From: Candidatus Sulfopaludibacter sp. SbA3
Lineage (GTDB): Bacteria > Pseudomonadota > Alphaproteobacteria > Caulobacterales > Hyphomonadaceae
Reading direction: 5' to 3'
NCBI GenBank assembly: GCA_945888325.1
Contig: CAMDAC010000016.1
Span: 1 to 63,931, forward strand
DNA length: 63,931 nt
The notes beneath the pieces are model-generated. The model saw only the letters and a program-made list of their open reading frames with translations. It ran no database searches and was not told the DNA's origin. Positions within the stretch are counted from its first letter, which is position 1. The number at the start of each line of letters is the position of its first letter. The position numbers were made by a program, and so were the translations under genes. Positions 8,370 to 17,536 of this stretch are shown here, piece by piece.

Positions 8370-9263
8370 ATGCGCACACTCATTATCCCGTCCCTTGCCG
8401 TTCTGGTGCTGGCTGCCTGCGGCGGACCCGCGCCGGAGGAGACGGCGGAGGTTGCGGTCGTGGCCGAGGAGGTCGAGACCGCCATTCCCGAGACGCGCGC
8501 GCTGGAGCTGGTCTGGATGGCCAGCGGGTTCGAGCAGCCTGAGGGCGCCGCGCTGGCGCCGGACGGGGGCTATTTCATCTCCAACATCGGCCCCGGTCCG
8601 GAGACGGAGAAGGACGGCAATGGCTATATCTCCAAGCTGAACGCTGACGGCACGGTGGCGGCGGCCAAGTTTGCCGAGGGTCTCGACGCACCGGCCGGCC
8701 TCGCGGTGCATCAAGGCGTGCTGTATGCCGCCGACCGCGACGGCGTGGCGATGTTCGATGCCGCAACCGGCGCAGCCAAGGGCAAGGTTGTGATTGAAGG
8801 CGTCGCTTTCCTGAATGACATGACGGTGTGGAAGGGCGACGTGCTGGTCTCCGATTCCGGCACGGCGACGATCCACAAGGTGACCCCGGAGGGCGCGAGC
8901 GTGTTTGCGACGAATGCCGGCTGGGAGGGTATCAACGGCATCCTCGGCGACGGCGACCGGTTGCTGATCACGACGATGACCGAAGGCAAGCTGATCGACC
9001 TGCGCGGACAGGGCGCCGAAACGTTGATTGCAGCCGGCATGAAGGATGCGGACGGCGTCGGCTTGGTGCCGGGCGGCGGGTATCTGGTGTCGAGCTGGCC
9101 GGGTGAGATTCATCATGTCAGCGAAGACGGCGTCGTCTCGCTGATGGTTGACACCAAGGCCGACGGTATCCTGCAGAATGATCTGTCCGTGTTCGGAGAT
9201 GTCGTCATCGTGCCGAACTGGGAACCGGGGACGGTGACGGCGTGGAAGATCGTGGGGCAGTAG
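8370..9263 (+). CDS. SMP-30/gluconolactonase-like beta-propeller lipoprotein
   Basis: A 297-aa exported protein. Residues 1-16 form a lipoprotein signal ending in LAAC-GG, so Cys17 is probably acylated. After a short E/A-rich linker, repeating blades of the SMP-30/NHL type are visible ([61 protein letters not shown]). Such proteins hydrolyse lactones or act as binding propellers; catalytic assignment is uncertain. It is 76 bp before the alternative oxidase start. Confidence 0.75.
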   Translation: MRTLIIPSLAVLVLAACGGPAPEETAEVAVVAEEVETAIPETRALELVWMASGFEQPEGAALAPDGGYFISNIGPGPETEKDGNGYISKLNADGTVAAAKFAEGLDAPAGLAVHQGVLYAADRDGVAMFDAATGAAKGKVVIEGVAFLNDMTVWKGDVLVSDSGTATIHKVTPEGASVFATNAGWEGINGILGDGDRLLITTMTEGKLIDLRGQGAETLIAAGMKDADGVGLVPGGGYLVSSWPGEIHHVSEDGVVSLMVDTKADGILQNDLSVFGDVVIVPNWEPGTVTAWKIVGQ

Positions 9264-9339
9264 GGAGCCTGCGACGGCTTGTCCGGGCCATGGTGGGTTG
9301 TCTGGACGCCGCTGTCGCCCATTTTCGGGAGAAGAGGTG

Positions 9340-10038
9340 ATGCCCATGGCTTTTGACCAAAGTTCCCCGCTCTCGATGCCGCTGGAGTACCGGCATAGCC
9401 CGCAGGACATGTCCGACCGGGTCGCCTACGGACTCACCAAGATGCTGCGTTTCTTTGCGGATACGTTTTTCCGCAAGCGCTACGGGCACCGGGCCGTCGT
9501 GCTGGAAACAGTCGCGGCCGTGCCGGGAATGGTCGGCGGGATGCTGAACCACCTGAAGAGCCTGCGGAAGTTCCAGGATGATCGCGGCTGGATCCACACG
9601 CTTCTTGAAGAGGCCGAAAACGAGCGGATGCACCTGATGACCTTCATCGCGGTGGCGCATCCCAACTGGTTCGAGCGGGCGCTGATCATCTTTGCGCAGG
9701 GCGCCTTCTTCAACGCCTTCTTCGTGCTCTACCTGTTTGCGCCGCGCACAGCGCACCGGCTGGTGGGCTATTTCGAGGAAGAGGCGGTGATCAGCTACAC
9801 GGCCTATCTCAACGAAATCGATTCCGGTCGGCTGCCGAACCCGCCCGCGCCGAAAGTCGCGATCGACTACTGGAAGCTGCCCGCCGGGTCGACGCTGCGC
9901 GATGTGGTGATCGTGGTGCGCCAGGACGAGGCCGGGCACCGCGACGTGAACCATGCGTATGCGGAGGAACTCCGCACCGGGCGCAGCGAAGGCAAACAGA
10001 TTTCCGAGCCGGGCGAGAAGAGCGAACTGGAGGCGTAG
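9340..10038 (+). CDS. aox: Alternative oxidase (cyanide-insensitive ubiquinol oxidase)
   Basis: A 232-aa membrane-bound di-iron oxidase that would pass electrons from ubiquinol to oxygen without proton pumping. All six iron ligands can be placed: E56 ([10 protein letters not shown]), E95 and H98 (AENERMHLM), E147 ([10 protein letters not shown], one of 146-148), and E197 and H200 ([12 protein letters not shown]). Two hydrophobic helices (about 59-69 and 114-136) fit monotopic membrane insertion. ATG 9340 has GAAGAGGTG just upstream. It is convergent with grpE, 3 bp apart. Bacterial AOX is uncommon and best known from marine alphaproteobacteria. Confidence 0.95.
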   Translation: MPMAFDQSSPLSMPLEYRHSPQDMSDRVAYGLTKMLRFFADTFFRKRYGHRAVVLETVAAVPGMVGGMLNHLKSLRKFQDDRGWIHTLLEEAENERMHLMTFIAVAHPNWFERALIIFAQGAFFNAFFVLYLFAPRTAHRLVGYFEEEAVISYTAYLNEIDSGRLPNPPAPKVAIDYWKLPAGSTLRDVVIVVRQDEAGHRDVNHAYAEELRTGRSEGKQISEPGEKSELEA

Positions 10039-10041
10039 CCC

Positions 10042-10605
10042 CTAGTTCGCCTGCCCCAGGCTGACCGCGACCATCGCCGCCCGCAGGATGCGTTCGCCGA
10101 TGCGCCAGCCGGGCTGGAAGAGTTCGGCGATGGTGCCGGCCGGGTGGGGTGAGGGGATCTGCGCGACGGCCTGATGGACGTTCGGGTCAAAGGTGCTGCC
10201 GGGAGCCGCATCGATCTCCAGCACATTGTGGCGCGTGAAGACGGTGTGCAGCTCCTTCTGCGTCATCTCGATGCCGCCGAGCAGGTTCTTGCCGGCTTCG
10301 GTGAGTGTGTCGCGGTCGGCGTCCGGCAGGGCGGCGAGGGCGCGGGCGAGGTTGTCGGCGACGTTCAGGAGGTCGCCGGCGAACTTGCCGATGCCGTAGA
10401 CGCGGGCTTCGGAGACTTCGCGCTCGGCCCGCTTGCGGGTGTTGTCGAGGTCTGCGTAGAGGCGGAGGAACTGCGTGCGCAGCTCTTCCTTCTCGGTCTC
10501 AAGCCGCGCGATTACCTCTTCAGGCGCCGGGGCTGCGGCGTCCGCAGCCGCTTCGGGCGCGGGTTCAAGATCGGCGGTTTCGTTCTCGTTCGTCGTATCG
10601 TTCAT
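10042..10605 (-). CDS. grpE: Nucleotide exchange factor GrpE
   Basis: A 187-aa DnaK co-chaperone that releases ADP. An acidic, Ala-rich disordered N-terminus (about 1-30) leads into the long dimerising helix ([19 protein letters not shown]), [15 protein letters not shown] and the C-terminal beta domain with [22 protein letters not shown] and LRAAMVAVS. The start is ATG 10605, which overlaps the hrcA stop by 4 bp (ATGA); the upstream open frame is antisense-like extension inside hrcA. Second gene of hrcA-grpE. Confidence 0.96.
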   Translation of the reverse strand: MNDTTNENETADLEPAPEAAADAAAPAPEEVIARLETEKEELRTQFLRLYADLDNTRKRAEREVSEARVYGIGKFAGDLLNVADNLARALAALPDADRDTLTEAGKNLLGGIEMTQKELHTVFTRHNVLEIDAAPGSTFDPNVHQAVAQIPSPHPAGTIAELFQPGWRIGERILRAAMVAVSLGQAN

Positions 10606-11693
10606 GACTTCCCATCCTTGCCGCGCCGGCCCGCGAGAATCTCGCCGACCACTTTCGCGGTATAATCCACCATCGGGATGACCCGGGCATAATTGAGCCG
10701 CGTTGGCCCGATCACGCCGAGTGCCCCGATCACCTGCTTCGTGCCCCCCATATAGGGAGCCACAATCACACTTGAACCCGAGAGCGGAAAAAGCCTGTTC
10801 TCGGCGCCGATAAACAGGCGCACGCCTTCGGCGTCGCGGGTGGTGTCGAGGATCTCGAGCAGGCTCTGCTGGCGCTCCAGCTCGTTGAACAGCTGGCGCA
10901 CCCGGTCGAGGTCCTCGGCCGCCTTGGCGTCTTCCAGGAGGTTGGCACGGCCGCGCACGATCAGGCTGCGGCCCCGGCCCGGCGCGTCGCCGCCCCATTG
11001 GGCGAGACCGGCCTCGACGAGGGCGGTGGCGGCGGTGTCGAGCGCAGCGCGGCGGGTGCGCAGTTCTTCCCGCACCTCGTTTGTGGCTTCCGCCAGCGTG
11101 CGGCCCTTGAGGCGGGTGGAGAGATAGTTGCCGGCCTCGATCAGCGTGGTGAGAGGCAGGCCTTCGGGGACCTTGAGGAACCGGTTCTCGACGTCCCCGT
11201 CCTCGGTGACGAGCACGCAAAGCGCGTCGCCGCCGGCGAGGGGGACGAATTCGACATGCCGGACCGGGGCGTCGCGGGTGGGCGAGGAGACGAGGCCGGC
11301 GCCGCCGGTGAGGCCGGAGAGGATGCCGGAGGCTTCGCCGAGCACGCTTTCAAAGTCGGCGTCTGCAGCGGCAAGACGGTCGTCGATGGCTTTCTTGTCG
11401 AGCTTCGAGGGCTCGCCGTATTCGAGGAAGCCGTCGACGAAGAGGCGCAGGCCCCGGTGGGTCGGGGCGCGTCCGGCGGAGATGTGGGGGGCGTCGAGCA
11501 GGCCGAGCTCGGTCAAATCGGCCATCACGTTGCGGATCGAGGCGGGGGAGAGCTGGATGCCGCTTTTGGACAGGGTGCGCGAGCCGACCGGCTCTCCGGT
11601 CGCCAGGTAGCCCTCGACAATCTCCCGGAATATGTCGCGGGAGCGCTGGTCAAGGCGCTGCATCAGGGAATTGGTCTCGAAACGCTCGGCCAT
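10602..11693 (-). CDS. hrcA: Heat-inducible transcription repressor HrcA
   Basis: A 363-aa repressor that binds CIRCE operators of chaperone genes. The N-terminal winged helix has [28 protein letters not shown] and [34 protein letters not shown]; the C-terminal GAF-like domain ends in [33 protein letters not shown] in overlapping pieces. The start at ATG 11693 matches the family. No CIRCE (TTAGCACTC-N9-GAGTGCTAA) is found near hrcA, grpE or dnaK in this window, so its target, usually groESL, lies elsewhere. Confidence 0.96.
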   Translation of the reverse strand: MAERFETNSLMQRLDQRSRDIFREIVEGYLATGEPVGSRTLSKSGIQLSPASIRNVMADLTELGLLDAPHISAGRAPTHRGLRLFVDGFLEYGEPSKLDKKAIDDRLAAADADFESVLGEASGILSGLTGGAGLVSSPTRDAPVRHVEFVPLAGGDALCVLVTEDGDVENRFLKVPEGLPLTTLIEAGNYLSTRLKGRTLAEATNEVREELRTRRAALDTAATALVEAGLAQWGGDAPGRGRSLIVRGRANLLEDAKAAEDLDRVRQLFNELERQQSLLEILDTTRDAEGVRLFIGAENRLFPLSGSSVIVAPYMGGTKQVIGALGVIGPTRLNYARVIPMVDYTAKVVGEILAGRRGKDGKS

Positions 11694-11755
11694 GCTTCTG
11701 GAGTAAGGAGCGCACGCCGACTGTTCAATAGGCCAGCCGCTGCGCAGGCCGCAAA

Positions 11756-13426
11756 TCAGTTGAGCCCTTCGATCTGGCCCGCCGCGTTCAGGTGCATGAT
11801 CTCGGCGGCGGGGTGGCGGGGCAGGCCCGGCATGGTCATGATGTCTCCGCAGATTGCCGCAACGAAACCGGCCCCGGCCGAGAGGCGCACTTCGCGCAGG
11901 CGCACGACATGGCCTTCGGGCGCGCCGAGCAGGGCCGGGTCGGTCGAGAAGCTGTACTGCGTCTTCGCCATGCAGACCGGCAGCTTGCCGAACCCGGCGG
12001 CTTCCCAGGCCTTGAGCTGGTTGAGGACCGCGCGCGTCGTCTCGACCCGTTCGGCGCGGTAGATGCGCCGGGCCACCGTCTCGATCTTTTCGAACAGAGG
12101 CATGTCGTCCGGGTACAGAAGTTGGAACGGCTCTGCCCGGCGGGCCGTGAGTTCGGTGACGGCGCGGGCGAGCGCCTCGGCGCCGCGCCCGCCCTCGGCC
12201 CAATGGGTGCAGAGCGCCACCGGCACGCCGAGCCTGGCGCAATAGGCCTCGATGGCCGAGATTTCGGCGGAAGTGTCGGTGGTGAAGCGGTTGATGGCGA
12301 CGACGACGGGCAGGCCGAAGAGGCGCAGGTTCTCGATATGCCGCCCAAGGTTGGCGAGTCCGGATTCGAGCGCGCTGTAGCTGACCATCGCCAGGTCGTC
12401 CTTGGCGAGGCCGCCATGCATCTTCAGGGCACGGACGGTTGCAACCAGCACGGCGGCGTCCGGCACGAGATTGGCTTGCCGGCACTTGATGTTGAGGAAT
12501 TTCTCGGCGCCGAGATCAGCGCCGAAGCCGGCTTCAGTCACCACATAGTCGGCCATGTGCAAGGCGGCGCGCGTGGCGATCACGGAGTTGCAGCCATGCG
12601 CGATGTTCGCAAAGGGGCCGCCATGGATGAAGGCCGGGTTGTTCTCCAGCGTCTGGACGAGGTTCGGCTGCATCGCATCCTTCAGCAGCACCATCATCGC
12701 GCCGACAGCCTTGATGTCGGCGGCGGTGACGGCGGCGCGATCGCGCGTGTAGCCGACGATGATGCGGGCGAGGCGCGCCTCGAGATCGGCGGCGTCCTTG
12801 GCGAGGCAAAGGATCGCCATCACTTCGGAGGCGACCGTGATGTCGAAGCCGGTTTCCGAAGGCGAGCCGTTGCCGGGCCCGCCGAGGCCGGAGACCACAT
12901 TCCTCAGGCTACGGTCATTCATGTCCATCACCCGGCGCCAGGTGACACGGCGCGGATCGATGCTTGGTTCGTGGTTCCAGTGGATGTGGTTGTCGACCAT
13001 CGCGGCGAGCAGGTTGTGCGCCGAGGTGATGGCGTGGAAGTCGCCGGTAAAGTGGAGGTTGATCTCGTCCATCGGCACGACCTGGGAGAGGCCGCCGCCG
13101 GTGGCGCCGCCTTTCATACCGAAGCAGGGGCCGAGCGAGGGCTCGCGCAGGCAGAGCATCGTCTTCTTGCCGATCCGGCTCAACGCATCGGCAAGGCCCA
13201 CGGAGGTCGTTGTCTTGCCTTCGCCGGCCGCGGTCGGGTTGATCGCGGTGACGAGGATCAGCTTGCCAAGGTTCTGCGGGCGCAGGTCCTTGATGTAGCG
13301 GGCCGAGACTTTCGCCTTGTCGTGGCCATAGGGGATGATGTCCTCGGCCGGAATGCCAAGGCGTGCCGCCACCTCGCTGATGAGGCGTTTCTTCGCCGCG
13401 CGCGCAATCTCGATGTCACTAGCCAT
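11756..13426 (-). CDS. fhs: Formate-tetrahydrofolate ligase
   Basis: A 556-aa enzyme making 10-formyl-THF from formate, THF and ATP. The P-loop is at residues 65-74 ([10 protein letters not shown]), followed by [51 protein letters not shown] and [14 protein letters not shown], all family hallmarks. Length is normal. The start is ATG 13426; the preceding in-frame extension lacks family similarity. It is divergent from rph. With FolD encoded about 50 kb away, the strain carries both routes to 10-formyl-THF, fitting C1 use from formate or methyl donors. Confidence 0.97.
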   Translation of the reverse strand: MASDIEIARAAKKRLISEVAARLGIPAEDIIPYGHDKAKVSARYIKDLRPQNLGKLILVTAINPTAAGEGKTTTSVGLADALSRIGKKTMLCLREPSLGPCFGMKGGATGGGLSQVVPMDEINLHFTGDFHAITSAHNLLAAMVDNHIHWNHEPSIDPRRVTWRRVMDMNDRSLRNVVSGLGGPGNGSPSETGFDITVASEVMAILCLAKDAADLEARLARIIVGYTRDRAAVTAADIKAVGAMMVLLKDAMQPNLVQTLENNPAFIHGGPFANIAHGCNSVIATRAALHMADYVVTEAGFGADLGAEKFLNIKCRQANLVPDAAVLVATVRALKMHGGLAKDDLAMVSYSALESGLANLGRHIENLRLFGLPVVVAINRFTTDTSAEISAIEAYCARLGVPVALCTHWAEGGRGAEALARAVTELTARRAEPFQLLYPDDMPLFEKIETVARRIYRAERVETTRAVLNQLKAWEAAGFGKLPVCMAKTQYSFSTDPALLGAPEGHVVRLREVRLSAGAGFVAAICGDIMTMPGLPRHPAAEIMHLNAAGQIEGLN

Positions 13427-13513
13427 GTCCGGCGATACTCCTTCGGCGCGTCCTTTGGAGTGGACACGCTGCACAAAACCCGCAAATCAGGCCGCAACCT
13501 ATAAGGATTCCGC

Positions 13514-14254
13514 ATGATGCCCAGTGCCACGACCTCTCTTCTCCGCCCGTCCGGCCGCGCTTTCGATCAATTGCGCCCGATTTCCCTCGAAACCGGGGTC
13601 ACCCGGTATGCCGAGGGCTCCTGCCTCGCGAAGTTCGGCCACACCCACGTGCTGTGCACCGCCAGCTGGGAAAAGGGCGTGCCGGGCTGGATGAAAGGGA
13701 AGGGCGCAGGCTGGGTGACCGGGGAGTACGGCATGCTGCCGCGCGCGACCCACACGCGCGGACGCCGCGAGGCGGCGCAAGGCAAGCAATCCGGCCGTAC
13801 GCAGGAAATCCAGCGCCTGATCGGCCGTTCGATGCGCTCGGTAATCGATCTCGCCGCGCTCGGCGAGAACACGATCACCATCGACTGCGATGTGGTGCAG
13901 GCCGATGGTGGCACGCGCACGGCCTCGATCACCGGGGGCTTCGTCGCCCTCGCGCTCGCCTGCAAGTATCTGCAGACGGAAGGCGTCATCAAGACAAGCC
14001 CCGTGCTGAAACAGGCGGCGGCTATTTCCGTCGGGCTGTTCCAGAACCACCCGGTTCTCGATGTCGATTATCCGGAGGATTCCGGCGGCGAGGCCGATAT
14101 GAACGTCGTGATGAGTTCGGATGGCGGCTTCATCGAAGTGCAGGGCACGGGCGAGTCGCGCCCGATGACGCGACCGGAACTGGATGCCATGATGGTGCTG
14201 GCGGAGAAGGGCTGCAACGAACTGTTTGCGGCGCAGCGCACCGCGATCGGCTAG
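13514..14254 (+). CDS. rph: Ribonuclease PH
   Basis: A 246-aa phosphorolytic 3'-5' exoribonuclease that trims tRNA 3' ends. It carries the [18 protein letters not shown] strand, the [16 protein letters not shown](G)RR phosphate/RNA-binding arginines, [29 protein letters not shown], and [16 protein letters not shown]. Length and ends are complete. In many alphaproteobacteria rph sits between hrcA and rdgB; here fhs separates hrcA from rph, and creA, the LuxR gene and others separate rph from rdgB. Confidence 0.97.
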   Translation: MMPSATTSLLRPSGRAFDQLRPISLETGVTRYAEGSCLAKFGHTHVLCTASWEKGVPGWMKGKGAGWVTGEYGMLPRATHTRGRREAAQGKQSGRTQEIQRLIGRSMRSVIDLAALGENTITIDCDVVQADGGTRTASITGGFVALALACKYLQTEGVIKTSPVLKQAAAISVGLFQNHPVLDVDYPEDSGGEADMNVVMSSDGGFIEVQGTGESRPMTRPELDAMMVLAEKGCNELFAAQRTAIG

Positions 14255-14255
14255 G

Positions 14256-14759
14256 CTATTCGGCTGCCGGTTTGCCCTCGGTCCAGGTCACTTCGCGGCC
14301 ATAGAGGGGGACGGTCGAGAGGCTCATCTTGGCCGAACCATCGACGATGGTGCGGCTGAAGGAGACGTACATCAGGCTGTCGCTGCTCGCGTCATAAATG
14401 CGGCGCACGGCGAGCTGCTTGAACACGAGGCTCTGGCTCTGGTCGAAGACTTCCTCGCCGGACTTGTCGGTGTCGATCCGGCCGATCGTGATCGGGCCCG
14501 CCTGGAGGCAGGAGATCGAGGAATTGGACGGGTTCTCGAACCAGTTGCCCTTGCCGAGCCGGTCCCAGACGCCGCGGTCGAAATGGGCGAGGTGGCAGAC
14601 GACGCCGGTGACCTTCGGATCCTGCAGCTGGTCAATCTTGATCTCGTTGCCGGTCCAGTCGTTCTTGAACTCCCCGACTTCGTTTCCCCCGCCTCCGCAG
14701 GCGGCCAGAAGGCAAACGGAGACGAGCACAGACGCGGTTTTCAGGAGATCCATTGTCAT
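14256..14759 (-). CDS. creA: CreA family lipoprotein
   Basis: A 167-aa secreted protein of the CreA family (function unclear). Residues 1-20 are a signal with lipobox LLAAC, so Cys21 is probably the acylated residue, unlike E. coli CreA, which has an ordinary signal peptide. The mature part shows VGEFKNDWTGNEIKI, DPKVTGVVCHLAHFDRGVWDR, SISCLQAGPI, SLVFKQLAVRRIYD and a closing STVPL-YGREV segment, which are CreA signatures. It is convergent with rph, 1 bp apart. Confidence 0.85.
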   Translation of the reverse strand: MTMDLLKTASVLVSVCLLAACGGGGNEVGEFKNDWTGNEIKIDQLQDPKVTGVVCHLAHFDRGVWDRLGKGNWFENPSNSSISCLQAGPITIGRIDTDKSGEEVFDQSQSLVFKQLAVRRIYDASSDSLMYVSFSRTIVDGSAKMSLSTVPLYGREVTWTEGKPAAE

Positions 14760-14795
14760 ATGGTTCCCGGCTGTTTCAATTATTTTTCAGTTTTC

Positions 14796-15155
14796 TCAGC
14801 TGACCGACCGCAGCGGGGCCAGACTGTCCCACTGGACGATGCCGTGCGCCTCGTCGGCCTCGAAGCCGGCCAGGTGTTTCAGCAATTCCACGCGCTCACT
14901 CGGCGGCATGCCGGCCAGAGACCGGGCCTGACGGTCGAGCAGCCGGTACAGCACGGCGCGGTCAAGCGAGGCCGCGAGGTGGCCTTCGAAGAGGTCGCCA
15001 AGGGCGGCTTCGACGGCCAGATCGCCTTCCGCCGGACCGCCAAGCGCGGTGGACGCATAAAGGCGCAGGCGAGGCAGTTCGTCGTTGATGATGTGTATCC
15101 AGTTTATGGGGCGCGTGTAGCCCAGGCGCGAATCTCGCTTGCCACGGGAATCCAC
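14796..15155 (-). CDS. Small PhyR-sigma-like protein (tentative)
   Basis: A 119-aa ORF with a GTG start, 36 bp downstream of the LuxR-type regulator. It contains LPRLRLYASTALGG...DLAVEAALGDL, then LDRAVLYRLL and MPPSERVELLKHLAGFEADEAHGIV. These resemble the sigma-like half of the general-stress regulator PhyR (LPYLRRYARALTG..., ...ALYR..., L-PL-R-ALLLTALEGFSxxEAA), but no receiver domain follows. It could bind an anti-sigma factor or be a relic. The start is uncertain; a 21-codon ATG frame overlaps it. Confidence 0.5.
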   Translation of the reverse strand: MDSRGKRDSRLGYTRPINWIHIINDELPRLRLYASTALGGPAEGDLAVEAALGDLFEGHLAASLDRAVLYRLLDRQARSLAGMPPSERVELLKHLAGFEADEAHGIVQWDSLAPLRSVS

Positions 15156-15191
15156 GACACCGTGGTCATTTCCCCTGCGACATCCTGTTCG

Positions 15192-15938
15192 TCAGGCGAC
15201 CAGACCCAGCGCGAGGCCCCGAAGACCTGCCGTTACCCGGTCATGCACGTCCAGCTTCTCGAAACACCGCCGGACGTAGGTATCGACCGTGTTGGAGGAG
15301 ATGCTCAGCTGGGCCGCGATCATCTGGTTGGAATGGCCGCGGACCACGAAGGCGAGGATCTGGCGCGCGCGCTCCGACAGGCTCACCTGCTCGGGCAGGG
15401 CCTCAAGGATGATGTCACAACAGCGAAGGTGAGCGAGCTGGCAGGCGGCATGCAGCTCGGCGATTTCCCGCTCGTCCAGCAGAGGCACATCGTTGCCGAT
15501 ACCGGCCGCATAATAGCCGTTGCGCCCGTTGGGGCCGAAGACCGGGATCGCGAGTCCCGGCCCGAAACGCTGGGCCCGTATGTTTTCGATATAGGCGCGT
15601 TCCTCGGTATCGAGCGTCGCCATCTTGTCGACCTCCGACCACCAGAAGGGCAGCGTGCGGCGTGCGGCGATGCGGGGCACCGGGTCGATATGGATGTAGT
15701 CCGACTTCCAGTAGGTCTCGACCCAGCTGGCGGGCCAGCCGAAATTGTAGACCCGGATGTCCGGACCAAAATCGACGGCGCCGACCGGGGGATAATGACT
15801 GTAGCTGAGCATCTTGATGCGGACACTCGGCGCGTAGGATTCCATCGCAAACTGAATTTTCGGCAAGTCGGTCGCCGCGCTCACGGCGCGGCGCAGGCGC
15901 TCAATCGGAGAGGTATCGGGTTCCGGTGACTTCGGCAT
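15192..15938 (-). CDS. LuxR-family AHL-responsive transcription regulator (orphan)
   Basis: A 248-aa quorum-sensing regulator with an N-terminal autoinducer-binding domain (about 20-165) and a C-terminal LuxR helix-turn-helix (LSERARQILAFVVRGHSNQMIAAQLSIS... in overlapping pieces, 185-240). The residues that contact AHL in TraR are spaced identically: W72, Y76, D85, P86 and W100. ATG 15938 is preceded by AAAGGAC. No luxI-type synthase is in the window, so this is a LuxR solo here. The small sigma-like ORF lies just downstream. Confidence 0.9.
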   Translation of the reverse strand: MPKSPEPDTSPIERLRRAVSAATDLPKIQFAMESYAPSVRIKMLSYSHYPPVGAVDFGPDIRVYNFGWPASWVETYWKSDYIHIDPVPRIAARRTLPFWWSEVDKMATLDTEERAYIENIRAQRFGPGLAIPVFGPNGRNGYYAAGIGNDVPLLDEREIAELHAACQLAHLRCCDIILEALPEQVSLSERARQILAFVVRGHSNQMIAAQLSISSNTVDTYVRRCFEKLDVHDRVTAGLRGLALGLVA

Positions 15939-16005
15939 AGTCCTTTCCGGGCATCAAACGTTGCCCCGGCAGGATGCCTTTATTTTCTCTGGAGTGGAAG
16001 AAAAA

Positions 16006-16245
16006 CTATTCGGCCGCGACGCGGCGCTGGCCTTCCTCGTCTTCGGAATCGAACACGAGGATGTCTCCGGGCTGGCATTTGAGTTCGCGGCAAAGCGCTT
16101 CGAGGGTGGAAAACCGGATGGCCTTGGCCTTGCCGGTCTTCAGGATGGAAAGGTTCGCGAGGGTGACGCCGACACGTTCCGACAGCTCGGTCAGGGACAT
16201 GCGGCGCTCGAGGAGCACGCGGTCGAGGGTCACGCGGATGGTCAT
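16006..16245 (-). CDS. XRE-family (YozG-like) transcription regulator
   Basis: A 79-aa single-domain Cro/C1-type helix-turn-helix protein: LDRVLLERRMSLTELSERVGVT-LANLSILKTGKAKAIRFSTLEALCRELKCQPGDIL, the YozG/YtpP-like class. It follows the DUF2975 membrane gene after 16 bp. This DUF2975 + small XRE pair is a recurrent two-gene cassette in bacteria; its role is unknown, and the regulator may control its own operon. Confidence 0.88.
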   Translation of the reverse strand: MTIRVTLDRVLLERRMSLTELSERVGVTLANLSILKTGKAKAIRFSTLEALCRELKCQPGDILVFDSEDEEGQRRVAAE

Positions 16246-16261
16246 GTGTGGATGGCGCTCC

Positions 16262-16807
16262 TCAGATCGTCATTTTTTCTTCATCGCGCAGGCGGGTGCC
16301 TTCACGGAAAACTTGGGAAAGCACGAACAGCGCGGCAACCGAGATCCACAGTATGAACTGAGTCGAGAGGCGTGGAGGTTCATCGCCCACCAGAGTCGGG
16401 ACCGTGGACACCACCATAACCGTCGCGATGCGGATCAGTTCCATCACGGCAATGGCAATGCCGACTCGCGACAGGCGGCGTGCGTTTTCCGGCACGAAGG
16501 GGTCGCCGTCGGCGAGCGTCAGCAGGATACGGCGCAGCTGCATGCAGATGAAAATGACGCCGGGAACGATCACGGCGAGACCGACGAGGCCGATCACCAG
16601 CTGGCCAGGCATCACGCCGTCCGCCAGCGCCTTGATGCCGGAGAACTCGGTGCTGCCGCCCGACAGGCTTGCCATCAGGCCGATGGCGAGAACCGGAATG
16701 CCGATGACGCCCATCGCACCCACGATCCACATGGCGACCGTGACCAGCACAGTCATGATTTCTGCCATGGAGTTTCGTCCGGTGCTCGGCATACCTAGTC
16801 TTTTCAC
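16262..16807 (-). CDS. DUF2975 membrane protein
   Basis: A 181-aa protein with four predicted membrane helices and the DUF2975 centre GVIFICMQLRRILLTLADGDPFVPENARRLSRVG. Function unknown. The GTG start at 16807 has AAGGA six bases upstream; an ATG at 16768 would shorten it by 13 residues and also keep the first helix. First gene of a two-gene unit with the XRE regulator, divergent from rdgB. Confidence 0.8.
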   Translation of the reverse strand: MKRLGMPSTGRNSMAEIMTVLVTVAMWIVGAMGVIGIPVLAIGLMASLSGGSTEFSGIKALADGVMPGQLVIGLVGLAVIVPGVIFICMQLRRILLTLADGDPFVPENARRLSRVGIAIAVMELIRIATVMVVSTVPTLVGDEPPRLSTQFILWISVAALFVLSQVFREGTRLRDEEKMTI

Positions 16808-16912
16808 CCTCTATCCTTGATGGTTGATGAACCCGGACTCAGCTCGTGCATTGTCCCGATGTTACCGAATAACGATATATGAGTTCGCGCACAACGCAAG
16901 AATGGAGCCAAA

Positions 16913-17536
16913 ATGGCAGCCCGATCCGCTGAATCGCCCCCACGACTCGCGCCTGGACCGCTTCTGGCGGCCACGCACAACAAGGGCAAGGTCGAAGAAT
17001 TGAAGGCCTTGTTCGAGCCGCACGGCTTCAAGGTGGTCTCTGCGATCGATTTGGCGCTGGATGAGCCGGAGGAGACGGAGACAACTTTTACGGGAAATGC
17101 GCTGCTCAAGGCCCGCGCCGCGATGAAGGCCTCCGGGCTGCCCGCGCTCTCCGACGATTCGGGTCTGGCAGTGACGGCGCTCGGCGGGGAGCCGGGTATC
17201 TATTCGGCCCGGTGGGCGGGCGAGCCGCGCGACTTTTACGTGGCCATGCAGCGGGTCGAGGCGGCCTTGCAGGCGAGCGGGTCGTCTGACCGGTCGGCGA
17301 AGTTCGTCTGCGCTCTGGCGGTCGCCTGGCCGGACGGACAGGAAGCGGTGTTCGAGGGCGAAGTGCACGGGCAACTCGTCTGGCCGCCGCGAGGGACGCA
17401 GGGTTTCGGCTATGATCCGGTTTTTGTCGCAACCAGCGAGACGCTGACGTTCGGCGAGATGGACCCGGACCGCAAGCATGCGATGAGCCACCGCGCTGAG
17501 GCGGTAAAAAAACTCCGCGCGGCCCTGCTGACATGA
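16913..17536 (+). CDS. rdgB: XTP/dITP diphosphatase (RdgB/HAM1)
   Basis: A 207-aa house-cleaning nucleotidase that hydrolyses dITP, ITP and XTP to monophosphates. It has the [13 protein letters not shown] nucleotide loop, [44 protein letters not shown] with the metal-binding acidic residues, GFGYDPVF, and C-terminal [15 protein letters not shown]. About 12 extra residues precede the usual start. The stop overlaps the hemW ATG by 4 bp, so the two are translationally coupled. Confidence 0.96.
   Translation: MAARSAESPPRLAPGPLLAATHNKGKVEELKALFEPHGFKVVSAIDLALDEPEETETTFTGNALLKARAAMKASGLPALSDDSGLAVTALGGEPGIYSARWAGEPRDFYVAMQRVEAALQASGSSDRSAKFVCALAVAWPDGQEAVFEGEVHGQLVWPPRGTQGFGYDPVFVATSETLTFGEMDPDRKHAMSHRAEAVKKLRAALLT

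Noticed and set aside
10042..11756. CIRCE operator near hrcA-grpE
   Set aside because: No TTAGCACTC-N9-GAGTGCTAA or near match was found on either strand around hrcA, grpE or dnaK.
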